Shown piece after piece: positions 25,793-34,282 of a stretch of DNA of 34,413 nt. The stretch is taken from assembly GCA_903887005.1 (NCBI GenBank), contig CAISOH010000150.1, forward strand, positions 1 to 34,413. Reading direction: 5' to 3'. The position numbers and the translations under genes were made by a program. This DNA is from an uncultured Bacteroidota bacterium. GTDB taxonomy: Bacteria > Bacteroidota > Bacteroidia > Chitinophagales > Chitinophagaceae. The stretch's first letter is position 1, and the number at the start of each line of letters is the position of its first letter. Under the pieces are notes generated by a model. It saw only the letters and a list, made by a program, of their open reading frames with translations. It was not told the DNA's origin and did no database searches.

Positions 25793-27529
25793 ATGAAAAA
25801 CATTTTTTCCTTTATAGCCTGTTGTATCATTTGTATTGTATTGATTCAGTACCGGGTTACTAATTCAGGTATCCATACAGGGAAGCCATTAAAAGTGACG
25901 GTATGGGATGCCTTCGGATACTACGTTTACCTGCCTGCGATATTTATTTATCATGATTATAAAGAATTGAAATGGCTACCGGAAACAGATAAGAAATATG
26001 CGGTTACGGGCGGCGATGGCTACCAGGCGCAAAAACTTGAAAACGGGAATTATACTTTCAAATATCTTGGCGGTGTGGCTATAATGGAAATTCCTTTTTT
26101 TGTCATAGGCCATTACATAGCAAAACAGACAGGTTACCCACCCGATGGATTTTCTGCTCCTTACCAATATTCGCTTGGTTTCGGTGCTTTGTTTTATTGC
26201 TTCCTGGCTATTTTACTGCTTCGGAAAATACTCCTTTATTATTTTAGGGACTTTACTGTTTCAATTACTTTACTGCTGGTATGCCTTGCCACAAATTTCA
26301 TTCAATACGCAGCCATTGATAACGGGCAGAGTCATGCCTATATTTTCCTTCTGTACTCCCTGATATTATACGCTACTCTGAAATGGCATCAGAAACCGGG
26401 TATTGTCCTGGCTTCACTGATTGGTTATATTACAGGGCTGGCAACAATCAGCCGGCCTACTGAAGCAATCATGTTGTTTATACCCCTGTTATGGAACACA
26501 CACACTAAAGAAGCAGCAAGGGAAAAATGGCAATTAGTGAGACAAAACAAAAGCCATATTGCCTGCGCTGCAATATTTGGTTTCGTGGGAATACTGCCCC
26601 AGCTCATTTACTGGAAATTTTCTACAGGGTCGTTTATTTATGACGTAGGCAGCAAATGGGAATTTTTAAATCCACATTTCAGGGTATTATTTGGGTGGGA
26701 AAAAGGATGGTTTATTTACACGCCGGTAACCATCTTCTTTATTATTGGTATGTTTTTTATTAAGCAATTTCCGTTCAGAAAATCTGTATTGTGGTTTTGC
26801 TTACTGAACATTTACATCATTATAGCCTGGCATGACTGGCGGTATGGCGGCAGTTATTCAACGAGGGCCCTTGTGCAGAGTTACCCGGTATTCGCATTAC
26901 CGCTGGCGGCATTTATTGAAAGGATACGTTTTAATAAATGGAGAATTGTAGTTTATATCGTGTTCATTTATTTATTGTCCGTAAACCTGTTTCAGATCAC
27001 ACAATATTGCAGCACTGTTTTGCATTACGACCACATGAACAGGCTTTATTACGGAAGGATATATCTCAACCCAAATCCTTCACCTGCGGATATGAGCCTG
27101 CTGGATAATGATGAAATACTGAATAATGAAAACAATTACAGCAAGAAAACACTGGCAAAAACAGATAGCGCACATCTGGTTAATTTTGCGGCTAATTCAT
27201 CAGCATTATTAATAGAAACTTCGTTAGAAAACAATAACACAGCGACCGTAAAAAAGGATACCTGGATAAAGATTGAAAGTGATATAAAAGCGCCCGATTG
27301 CCTTTGGCAAAGTTATTTAAATGCTGAATTGCAAGCCGGTGATTCCATAAAACATGCGAGGGTAAGATTGTTCAGCCCAATCAGTAAGAATGAGGGAACC
27401 AACAAGTATGTATTTTACATGAGTGTTCCTGCATATTTTGAACATGCTCATGTAAAAGTTTATATCAATTCTGCTTTTAATTTTGAAGGGGTTGTTGGGC
27501 GATTTGTTATTACTCAAATGGAGAAATAA
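25793..27529 (+). CDS. Multi-pass membrane protein, probable GT-C glycosyltransferase
   Basis: 578 residues from the ATG at 25793. The open frame extends upstream, but there it overlaps the end of the lipoprotein gene. About ten membrane helices (1-430), with the first periplasmic loop carrying VTVWDAFGYYVYLPAIFIYH, similar in position and style to the acidic loop of GT-C enzymes. The last 150 residues are soluble and probably beta-rich (SALLIETSLENN, WIKIESDIKAPDCLWQSYLN), like a sugar-binding domain. Inferred role: a lipid-linked sugar transferase working with the GT at 23344. The family is not certain; it could be an uncharacterised membrane protein with GT-C topology only. Confidence 0.65.
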   Translation: MKNIFSFIACCIICIVLIQYRVTNSGIHTGKPLKVTVWDAFGYYVYLPAIFIYHDYKELKWLPETDKKYAVTGGDGYQAQKLENGNYTFKYLGGVAIMEIPFFVIGHYIAKQTGYPPDGFSAPYQYSLGFGALFYCFLAILLLRKILLYYFRDFTVSITLLLVCLATNFIQYAAIDNGQSHAYIFLLYSLILYATLKWHQKPGIVLASLIGYITGLATISRPTEAIMLFIPLLWNTHTKEAAREKWQLVRQNKSHIACAAIFGFVGILPQLIYWKFSTGSFIYDVGSKWEFLNPHFRVLFGWEKGWFIYTPVTIFFIIGMFFIKQFPFRKSVLWFCLLNIYIIIAWHDWRYGGSYSTRALVQSYPVFALPLAAFIERIRFNKWRIVVYIVFIYLLSVNLFQITQYCSTVLHYDHMNRLYYGRIYLNPNPSPADMSLLDNDEILNNENNYSKKTLAKTDSAHLVNFAANSSALLIETSLENNNTATVKKDTWIKIESDIKAPDCLWQSYLNAELQAGDSIKHARVRLFSPISKNEGTNKYVFYMSVPAYFEHAHVKVYINSAFNFEGVVGRFVITQMEK

Positions 27530-27547
27530 AAGAACCCAAAATACAGT

Positions 27548-28678
27548 TTAAAAGCCTAATCCAAATCCAAATTCAGCTAATTCAGCTACAGATAAATGAG
27601 TCTTTAAATAACCACATAAAAACAATTCTTTTACCGGGCCATGTTCTTTTTGTACCAGGTACAGATTGGCACCAAGTTTTTCATAAACTTTTCCTTGCAT
27701 CTGGGCTGCCTGGTGTAAATAATACCCAACCTGGAGTACAATACCAACTCTTCCTATTAAAAATTCATTACCCGCAAAAACAGCGCTTTTATAAGAGTGT
27801 TCAGCTTCTGTGCCATTAGCCACGAACTGATTATTGAGCAAATAGGCGTAAATATTTGTATGGTAAGAGTAATCGAGGCCGCCAAAAAACTTGTTTTTAC
27901 TAATCCATCGTTTGCTGACATACCCTGTTGCGAGGTAAATAGGGTAGATTGGTCCTAATGGCGCATTTGACCCATCGAAAGCAAGTGTAAGACGGAATTG
28001 GGCCAGCCATCGGTTTGGTAAAGGTTTAAGGTCTCTTCTGATACAAATTGGCGTTGAGGAAACCGGGTAATACTTCACACCAACATGCGCGCCATATAAA
28101 TTAATACCAAGGTTTGGCTGGTGATAAGAGGCGTCAGAAATATGCGAAAAATTGCCGCCAACCTGAACATCCCAGTGGTTATTGATATGATACCTTATGT
28201 CGGTCATAAAGGAGGGGTAATCGTTTATATGGCTGCCAATGGCATTGTTTATAGTGTCCATCGGAATACGGGAATAAGCCCGGGTAACATATGCGATGCC
28301 ATTGCCGATGCGTATAGTCCATTCCAGTTTTTTTCCTGTAACGAGGGGTAGCACGATATTTGGATAAATGCTGAAACAGCGGCCATAAATAGAATCAATA
28401 CCATAATTTGTATAGGTGAAACCTATACCCAGGATCGGGTACCTCCGGCGTTGTTGCCAGGATTTTTTACCACAGGTCTTCCACTGGAAATTAAAATCCA
28501 GACCGGTTGACAATGCAGGAACAGGCAAATGGAATTTGGCTGTATGCTTAATAACCTTGCCCTCAAATGCATTGGCTTCAATACCAAATCCCGCCAATGA
28601 TTTTTCTTCCTGTGCGGTACAGATACAGGTGGCGGATAAATAAAAAATAAAAAATAAAAACTGTTTGATGTAGCGCAT
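27548..28678 (-). CDS. PagL / acyloxyacyl hydrolase-like outer-membrane protein (lipid A deacylase family)
   Basis: 376 residues from the ATG at 28678. A signal peptide ends at CTAQ (about 1-23), then a beta-strand pattern of an outer-membrane barrel. The family motif is NFSHISDASYHQPNLGINLY (176-195): H179 and S181 fit the His-x-Ser catalytic pair of PagL, which removes the 3-O acyl chain of lipid A. The PagL acidic residue expected about 14 residues on is Asn193 here. A second barrel-like half (about 210-376) extends it well beyond the roughly 170 residues of classical PagL. It has its own promoter (28696-28727), which also supports this start over one ten codons upstream. Activity is not certain. 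Confidence 0.75.
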   Translation of the reverse strand: MRYIKQFLFFIFYLSATCICTAQEEKSLAGFGIEANAFEGKVIKHTAKFHLPVPALSTGLDFNFQWKTCGKKSWQQRRRYPILGIGFTYTNYGIDSIYGRCFSIYPNIVLPLVTGKKLEWTIRIGNGIAYVTRAYSRIPMDTINNAIGSHINDYPSFMTDIRYHINNHWDVQVGGNFSHISDASYHQPNLGINLYGAHVGVKYYPVSSTPICIRRDLKPLPNRWLAQFRLTLAFDGSNAPLGPIYPIYLATGYVSKRWISKNKFFGGLDYSYHTNIYAYLLNNQFVANGTEAEHSYKSAVFAGNEFLIGRVGIVLQVGYYLHQAAQMQGKVYEKLGANLYLVQKEHGPVKELFLCGYLKTHLSVAELAEFGFGLGF

Positions 28679-28695
28679 TATATAAACCCGATGAA

Positions 28696-28727
28696 CAAAT
28701 ATAACCACTTTTACAGAATTCGCTCAA
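28696..28727 (-). promoter_or_regulatory. Promoter of the PagL-like gene
   Basis: On the - strand TTG (28727-28725) is followed after 21 bases by a perfect TATATTTG (28703-28696), which lies 17 bases before the ATG at 28678. The upstream part overlaps the last codons of miaE, so this gene can be switched independently of the synthase-miaE pair. Confidence 0.6.
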
Positions 28728-29326
28728 TGCATCCTGTCGCCTCTTGGGGCAAGCAGCTTTAATACTACTTCTTCTATCTGTAACCATTGCTGCCAGGCGG
28801 TACGGACTTTTCCAACAGGAAAGTATTGCTCTGCCAAATCTATAAATAAGCGATAATGCCCGGCTTCCGAAACCATAAATTTGTAGTAAAAATTGCGCAT
28901 GTATTCTTCCTCGAGGCCTTCCGAAAGCAATCTAAACCGTTCACAACTACGGGCTTCAATAAGCGCGCACATTATTAGTTTATGCAGCATTCTTTCATCG
29001 GAAACTATATTCTTTGGCTTATGTTGCAGGAGCAGGTTTACGTAATCATCCTTGCGTTGCCATCCGAGTGCGTAGCCACGTTTTTTCATCTCAGCCCATA
29101 CCATACGGAAGTGCCCCCATTCTTCAGTAACAACCGGCGACAGCGCATCTACCAATTCTGTCTTTTCGGGGTAGAGTTGAATAAGCGATATGCACTGTGT
29201 AGCTGCCTTCTGTTCACAAAAAGCATGATCTGTAAGTATCTCTTCCAATGATACAGACGCCAGATCTACCCATCTTGGATCGGTGGGCATTTTTAGTCCG
29301 AGAATGGAATTATCTGTGGTGCTCAT
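28724..29326 (-). CDS. miaE: tRNA-(ms2io6A)-hydroxylase (MiaE)
   Basis: 200 residues, normal for the family. The four-helix diiron site is visible: E38 in DHAFCEQKA, E69 and H72 in TEEWGHF, E124 in LIEARSCERF, and E154 and H157 in SEAGHYRLF. MiaE uses O2 to hydroxylate the isopentenyl side chain of ms2i6A37 in tRNAs reading UNN codons, in the cytoplasm. It starts two bases after the stop of the large glycan synthase gene, so the two are translated from one message even though no shared pathway is known. Confidence 0.93.
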   Translation of the reverse strand: MSTTDNSILGLKMPTDPRWVDLASVSLEEILTDHAFCEQKAATQCISLIQLYPEKTELVDALSPVVTEEWGHFRMVWAEMKKRGYALGWQRKDDYVNLLLQHKPKNIVSDERMLHKLIMCALIEARSCERFRLLSEGLEEEYMRNFYYKFMVSEAGHYRLFIDLAEQYFPVGKVRTAWQQWLQIEEVVLKLLAPRGDRMH

Positions 29327-29328
29327 TT

Positions 29329-32300
29329 TTATATCTTAAACGATTTCAACCTTGGATTTTCCTGCATATTGCCGGTACGTTTTAGTACCCCCCAGCTTTG
29401 TAATTGCCCTTTTATGGCGCGCCTGATGGATTTGTACAACACATACAGCATCAGCCAGCGATAAATAATGCGTTGTGGTATCAGCCAGACAAGCTTAAGC
29501 ATATTTTCCTTTTCAAAAGCAAATGCAAGCACACCAACTCCAAGGTCTATCAGCATGAACAACCCATAGTATTTCAGTATCATCATTCCATTACCGGTAA
29601 TAATTCCTACGAACATGAACAGGTCAACAAGAGGAGCTATGAGCGGTATCAGTATCTGGAACACAAGAATATTAGGTAATGCCACCCATCCCAAAGAACC
29701 ATAAGTGCTGTTGAACAATGCATCGCGGTTTTTCCAGAATGATTGCATGACGCCAAAGCTCCATCTGAATCGCTGCTTTAAGAATTGGCGCATGGTTTCA
29801 GGGGCCTCTGTGAGAGCTATAGCTTCGTTCTCATTTTTTATTATATAGCCGGCACGAAGCATGCGTATGGTCAGGTCGCAATCCTCGGCAAATGTATCGC
29901 TGGTAAAACCTCCGGCTTCCTCAATCGCTTTTTTCCTGAATACCCCAATAGCGCCGGGCACTACGGTTATCGCATTAATCCGGGCAAAAGCATTCCTGTC
30001 GAAGTTCTGGCTGGTAATATACTCTATGCTCTGCCACCTGGTAAGCATATTCACCTCATTACCTATTTTCACATTACCTGCCACTGCGCCCACTTTTGTG
30101 TCTGCAAAATGACGCATGAGTAGTTCCAGCGCATTCGGCGCAAGATTCGTATCCGCGTCTATGCACAATACATATTCAGCATCCGTTTGAAAAATACCAT
30201 AATTGAGAGCGGAAGCTTTGCCGCCATTGGGCTTCGTCAAAACCGTTACCTTTTTATTGCCCTTGAAGGCCGCAGCAACTTTTTCGTAAGTAGTATCCTT
30301 ACTGCCATCATCAATAAAAATTATGTCGAAATCAGGGTAAGTGCTTTGCAGTAAATTATTAACTGACCTTACCGCATTTACTTCTTCGTTGTAAGCAGGC
30401 ACTATAATACTCACACGTGTATTACCAGCCAATTGGGGGAAAGACTGCTTTTTCTCCGCGATGTATTCTTTCGTTGCGAAAAACGCCAGTATCAATATCC
30501 TGCCGATGGATAGGATAATGCAGATGATAAAAAGATACAATAGGGTATAGCTACCCCAGTAGCCAAACTCAGCCATATAATAGCTGAACTGGATAAAATA
30601 ATAGTTGTTGCCTTTAGGCACTGATGGCATCAACTGATCCCTGTTTTCATTTACAAGGTCGGCAACGGTAGTGAAAGTATAACCCTTGTCTTTAAAGTAT
30701 TTAATGATCCGCGGCAATGCTTTAACTGTTTCTTCCCGGTTGCCGCCAGCATCATGCAATAATATGATGCTGCCAAGATGCTCCTGCCTTACAACCCTGT
30801 TAAAAATAGTATCTGCAGTAACGCCTTTTTCCCAATCATTGGGATCTATAGATTCACCTACTGTAAGGTATTTATTTTCTTTGGCAAATGCTACGGGTTC
30901 CAGTTCTTCCATAGTCTCCGGCTCTGAGTCCGCATTAAATGGAGCCCTGAAAAGAACTGTAGAATGACCCGTGATGCTTTCTATCAGCAGCCGTGTGCTG
31001 TTAAGCTCCACCTGAGCCCTCTTCTTACTGATTTGCGCGATATTAGGATGCGTGAATGTATGGTTACCAATCTCAAAGCCTTCACGATATACCCTTTTTA
31101 CAATTGGTATATTACTTGCTGCATTAAAGCCTATCATAAAAAATACTGCCGGGACATGCTCCCTGCTCAGTATATCCAATATCCGTGGGGTATATCGCTC
31201 ATCGGGGCCATCATCAAATGACAACACAACTTTTCCGGGTTTCTTGCCATATTTCTTAATAACAAAAATAGAAGGCATGCTTTGATATACTTCGTTAGTA
31301 ACCAAATCTTCGGCAGTATCTTTAGTAATATTTATGTATCCAGCATTAGGCGTACTAATGATGTCTAATATCTCACCTTCTCCTACATAATCCACGTCAT
31401 AGCTTATTTTCACATTATTCAGCAGATCATAATTAAAAGTATCCACTGCATTATCACTAAGGTCTTTATTATAGAATGTCCAGAGCCTGCTGTCGGCAGA
31501 TCCTAATTTCCATAGCGCAACACCTCCTACTTCATACTCTGATGCGAAGCGCATGGTATTGAAATTGGTAGCGGCATCCGTGAAAAATACTGTATGCTCT
31601 ATCCCGCTTTCATCTGAATATTTGTAGCAGAGATTGTAAGTGCCCGTATCGAAAACAACCTTTGCATCCGATTCTGATGCTATGCTTAAAGCTTCTCCAT
31701 AAGTAACGTCCTGTCCCTTATCTCCTTTTGCCCAGTCATATCCATATCCTGCAATTGCCAGCACTAATTTATCCGCCTCCATTTGCTTTACAGCATCATC
31801 GAGCGCAGCCTGTATCCATTTTTGTGAACAGATAGGGCCAGGCAGGCTACCGCTATTATGTTCATCATATGCCATCAGGAAAACATAGTCATTATACTTT
31901 GACAATTCCCTCAGATTATAATCAGGATTAAGTGCCGATACATCCTGCGTGACTAATAAGTGTATTGAATGCATACGCTTATACAGTTCCTTCATAAAAG
32001 AAACAAGCGGTTCATCCGATTTTTCCTGGAGTTCTTCAAAATCTATATTTACCCCGGCAAAATGATTTTGTTGTATGACCTTTACTATATCATTGATAAG
32101 CCTTTCTTTTTTTGGAGGATCGTTGAGTATTCTATGCAGGGGTGCGCCATTAAAATCTTCCCCGGAAAAATTAGATATAACCGCAACAACCGGCACCCCT
32201 GAAGCCTTAATGATCTCCCGCCCCCTGATATCATTATTCACTAATACAGTATCTGCAGCCGAATCAATGGTCATCCACAGAGGCAGCAGCATATTTAAGT

Positions 32301-32703
32301 CTGCAATGTTATTTTTTAATGAAAAATAAGCCTGTTCGTCGCTGGCGTCATAAAATGCAGCCCTTACAGGTGCAGCAAAAGCATGAAGGCTATCCGCCTT
32401 GCTGACGTACCTGATATGTTTTAACAGGGCTGCTTTACCGGTAATATATTTACCGAAACCCTGGTATTTTTTATCAATCGCTTTAATCGCAGCATCTTTT
32501 CCATTATTTAAAATTGCCTCATACTGGGAGTTGTCAGATTTTAGCTGCGGTATTGATGGAGTGAACAGGGTTTTCATGATTGCTACACCCAATATTCCCA
32601 ACAAAACGACCGTGACCAGCAAAACTATCCTGAATGTCCACTTAAAGCGCTGCCAGCGCGTGGGTGAATTGGTTAAAAAAATTTGTTTTTGATGTTCCGG
32701 CAT
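29329..32703 (-). CDS. Three-domain glycan enzyme: GH18-like, NodB polysaccharide deacetylase and processive GT2 fusion
   Basis: 1124 residues from the ATG at 32703 (a TTG three codons upstream overlaps the promoter). One membrane helix (about 20-45); GH18-like domain (about 90-435) with FAGVNIDFEEL near 215-225; NodB/CE4 deacetylase domain (about 490-680) with SFDDGPDERY, NHTFTH (about 547-552) and LHDAGG; a membrane helix (about 718-742); GT2 domain (about 763-985) with VPAYNEE, IDDGSKD, DAD (about 849), the acidic AEDCD and QRFRW; and terminal membrane helices. This joins in one chain the polymerase, deacetylase and GH18-fold parts that the Pga/Ica poly-N-acetylglucosamine systems split between proteins. 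Inferred: makes and partly deacetylates a beta-linked N-acetylhexosamine polymer at the inner membrane. No separate c-di-GMP receptor domain is visible. Confidence 0.9.
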   Translation of the reverse strand: MPEHQKQIFLTNSPTRWQRFKWTFRIVLLVTVVLLGILGVAIMKTLFTPSIPQLKSDNSQYEAILNNGKDAAIKAIDKKYQGFGKYITGKAALLKHIRYVSKADSLHAFAAPVRAAFYDASDEQAYFSLKNNIADLNMLLPLWMTIDSAADTVLVNNDIRGREIIKASGVPVVAVISNFSGEDFNGAPLHRILNDPPKKERLINDIVKVIQQNHFAGVNIDFEELQEKSDEPLVSFMKELYKRMHSIHLLVTQDVSALNPDYNLRELSKYNDYVFLMAYDEHNSGSLPGPICSQKWIQAALDDAVKQMEADKLVLAIAGYGYDWAKGDKGQDVTYGEALSIASESDAKVVFDTGTYNLCYKYSDESGIEHTVFFTDAATNFNTMRFASEYEVGGVALWKLGSADSRLWTFYNKDLSDNAVDTFNYDLLNNVKISYDVDYVGEGEILDIISTPNAGYINITKDTAEDLVTNEVYQSMPSIFVIKKYGKKPGKVVLSFDDGPDERYTPRILDILSREHVPAVFFMIGFNAASNIPIVKRVYREGFEIGNHTFTHPNIAQISKKRAQVELNSTRLLIESITGHSTVLFRAPFNADSEPETMEELEPVAFAKENKYLTVGESIDPNDWEKGVTADTIFNRVVRQEHLGSIILLHDAGGNREETVKALPRIIKYFKDKGYTFTTVADLVNENRDQLMPSVPKGNNYYFIQFSYYMAEFGYWGSYTLLYLFIICIILSIGRILILAFFATKEYIAEKKQSFPQLAGNTRVSIIVPAYNEEVNAVRSVNNLLQSTYPDFDIIFIDDGSKDTTYEKVAAAFKGNKKVTVLTKPNGGKASALNYGIFQTDAEYVLCIDADTNLAPNALELLMRHFADTKVGAVAGNVKIGNEVNMLTRWQSIEYITSQNFDRNAFARINAITVVPGAIGVFRKKAIEEAGGFTSDTFAEDCDLTIRMLRAGYIIKNENEAIALTEAPETMRQFLKQRFRWSFGVMQSFWKNRDALFNSTYGSLGWVALPNILVFQILIPLIAPLVDLFMFVGIITGNGMMILKYYGLFMLIDLGVGVLAFAFEKENMLKLVWLIPQRIIYRWLMLYVLYKSIRRAIKGQLQSWGVLKRTGNMQENPRLKSFKI

Positions 32704-32709
32704 AGTTAG

Positions 32710-32717
32710 CAAAGATA
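32710..32717 (-). promoter_or_regulatory. -7 element TATCTTTG of the synthase-miaE unit
   Basis: A perfect TAnnTTTG on the - strand ends six bases before the ATG at 32703, so the transcript is leaderless or nearly so. This sets the start codon of the large fusion protein. Confidence 0.6.
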
Positions 32718-32829
32718 ATGGTGCGCTATCATATTTTGGAGATGGGACAAAACAGTTGAAATCAGGGAGCCCGGGTGTGCCTCATGTTCAGGATGCGGCA
32801 TACCTATGCCAACATCCGGCAAAGCGTAT

Positions 32830-32837
32830 TATCTTTA
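32830..32837 (+). promoter_or_regulatory. -7-like element TATCTTTA of the SDR gene
   Basis: Differs from TAnnTTTG only in the last base and lies 18 bases before the ATG at 32856. With the element at 32710-32717 it makes a divergent promoter region. Confidence 0.45.
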
Positions 32838-32855
32838 CGCAGAATAAACATAAAA

Positions 32856-33632
32856 ATGAGTAAAACAATTCTTGTTACAGGAGCAACATCGGGTTTCGGA
32901 AAGGCAATAGCTGAACGTTTTGCAAAAGAAGGCTATAATGTTTGCATAACAGGGCGAAGGAAGGACAGGCTTGAAAAAATAAAAGCCGAACTGGAAAAAC
33001 AATACCCTGTGAGAATTATTATACATGCTTTCGATGTAAGGGTTAGAAAACAGGTGGAAGATGCCATGAACCATCTGAAAACACAGGTGGAAAGAATAGA
33101 TATTCTGGTAAACAATGCAGGTCTTGCTTCCGGCATGTCGCCTATTGATGAAGGCAACATTGACGACTGGGAAACAATGATAGACACCAATGTAAAAGGT
33201 TTGCTGTATGTAACCCGTCAGATAGCACCGCTAATGAGAGCGCAGGCGTCTGGGCATATTATAAACATAGGCTCTACTGCGGCCAAGTTGGTGTATAGAC
33301 ATGGCAATGTCTATTGTGCTACAAAATACGCGGTGGATGCACTGAACCAGGCTATGCGCATTGACCTGCTCCCATATGGCATAAAGGTCACGGCAATCAA
33401 TCCTGGCATGGCTGAAACTGAGTTTTCACTCGTACGGTTTAAGGGCGATGAAGAACGCGCTAAAAATACATATGCAGGCATAAATGCATTGAGAGCGGAA
33501 GATATAGCAGATATAGCCTGGTATTGCGCCAGTTTGCCACCTCATGTATGTATCAACGACCTGATAGTTACATGCCTCACTCAGGCGACGAGTGTTTATG
33601 CTATTAAGGAAGCGGAAAGAGTGAAACCGTAA
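32856..33632 (+). CDS. Short-chain dehydrogenase/reductase, YdfG-like
   Basis: 258 residues from the ATG at 32856; this gives the usual SDR start, and the longer frame lacks sense upstream. NAD(P)-binding TGATSGFG is at 8-15, NNAG at 86-89, and the catalytic S140, Y153 and K157 are in INIGSTAAK and VYCATKYAV. Residues R34-R35 after the second strand favour NADPH. The sequence is close in style to YdfG-type enzymes, which oxidise L-allo-threonine, serine and related 3-hydroxy acids; the substrate here is not proven. Cytoplasmic. Expressed divergently from the glycan synthase, with a short CCCC-TGAA-GGGG hairpin (33641-33652) after the stop. Confidence 0.92.
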   Translation: MSKTILVTGATSGFGKAIAERFAKEGYNVCITGRRKDRLEKIKAELEKQYPVRIIIHAFDVRVRKQVEDAMNHLKTQVERIDILVNNAGLASGMSPIDEGNIDDWETMIDTNVKGLLYVTRQIAPLMRAQASGHIINIGSTAAKLVYRHGNVYCATKYAVDALNQAMRIDLLPYGIKVTAINPGMAETEFSLVRFKGDEERAKNTYAGINALRAEDIADIAWYCASLPPHVCINDLIVTCLTQATSVYAIKEAERVKP

Positions 33633-33839
33633 ACCCCTGACCCCTGAAGGGGAACCTGCTATATAGCTGTTTCAAGGTCATTTTACTTTGTCGTTCTATC
33701 AGGCAAGTTTTATTGGAAGGAGTAATTTATTTACTGACTTAATACTTGCGGTATCCGCGAAAAAATCAAGAGGTCTAACACTATGTCATCGTCAGGTTCT
33801 TTCATTTTTGAGTGCCTTCTAAGTTATTCCCAAATGGTG

Positions 33840-33847
33840 TAATTTTG
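33840..33847 (+). promoter_or_regulatory. -7 element TAATTTTG of the toxin-antitoxin unit
   Basis: A perfect TAnnTTTG, 16 bases before the antitoxin ATG. The 190 bases before it hold no recognisable gene. Confidence 0.5.
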
Positions 33848-33863
33848 TAAAAACGTTCGTATA

Positions 33864-34106
33864 ATGAATACGGTTCATGCAATTGACAAGCAGATTTCCG
33901 ACTACTTATTACATTTAAGTATGCAGCAAAAGAAGGCTGTTTTAAGTATTATAAAAGCTTTTGCGCCGGAGGAAGAAGATGAGTTTGATAAGGAAATGAA
34001 CCTGCGCATTTCGGAATATGAAAGCGGTGCTGTAAAAGGTTACACATTTGAAGAATCAGCCGAAAGGGCAAGGCAGGCTTATAAAGCTTCAAAAAAATAT
34101 ATATAA
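33864..34106 (+). CDS. Antitoxin of a ParE-type toxin-antitoxin pair
   Basis: 80 residues, no membrane segment. The N-terminal part is helical (AIDKQISDYLLHLSMQQKKA), followed by an acidic stretch (PEEEDEFDKEMNLRISEYES) and a C-terminal GYTFEESAERARQAY, the pattern of RelB/addiction-module component antitoxins in Bacteroidota; the C-terminal half should wrap the toxin. Its stop codon overlaps the toxin ATG by one base (TAATG), the usual coupled arrangement. The partner toxin is broken, so this antitoxin may now be functionless or serve to block related toxins elsewhere. Confidence 0.8.
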   Translation: MNTVHAIDKQISDYLLHLSMQQKKAVLSIIKAFAPEEEDEFDKEMNLRISEYESGAVKGYTFEESAERARQAYKASKKYI

Positions 34107-34282
34107 TGAAATATGCTTACCATTTACATCCTGAGGCAGATAAGGACTTGTCGAATGCGTACGCATGGTATGAAAACAATAAACTGGGATTAGGCCAGAA
34201 ATTTATTGATGCCGTTTTAGAAAAAATTGAGACTATTGCCGCGTGGCCTGAGTTATATGGGAGTAAAAGGAAAGGTTATTGA
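34106..34282 (+). pseudogene. ParE/RelE-type toxin, truncated by an in-frame TGA
   Basis: 58 codons (HLHPEADKDLSNAYAWYENN, then LGLGQKFIDAVLEKIETIA and WPELYGSKRKGY) match the first 60% of ParE toxins, usually about 95-100 residues. The TGA at 34280-34282 falls where the family has Arg (GYRE); CGA to TGA is one transition. Reading on in frame gives EIIV, as expected, but then SAEFKQQMQRYVNLAI and a stop instead of the conserved FPYxIxY strand, so more than one lesion is present. The catalytic C-terminal strands are lost. Confidence 0.8.
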
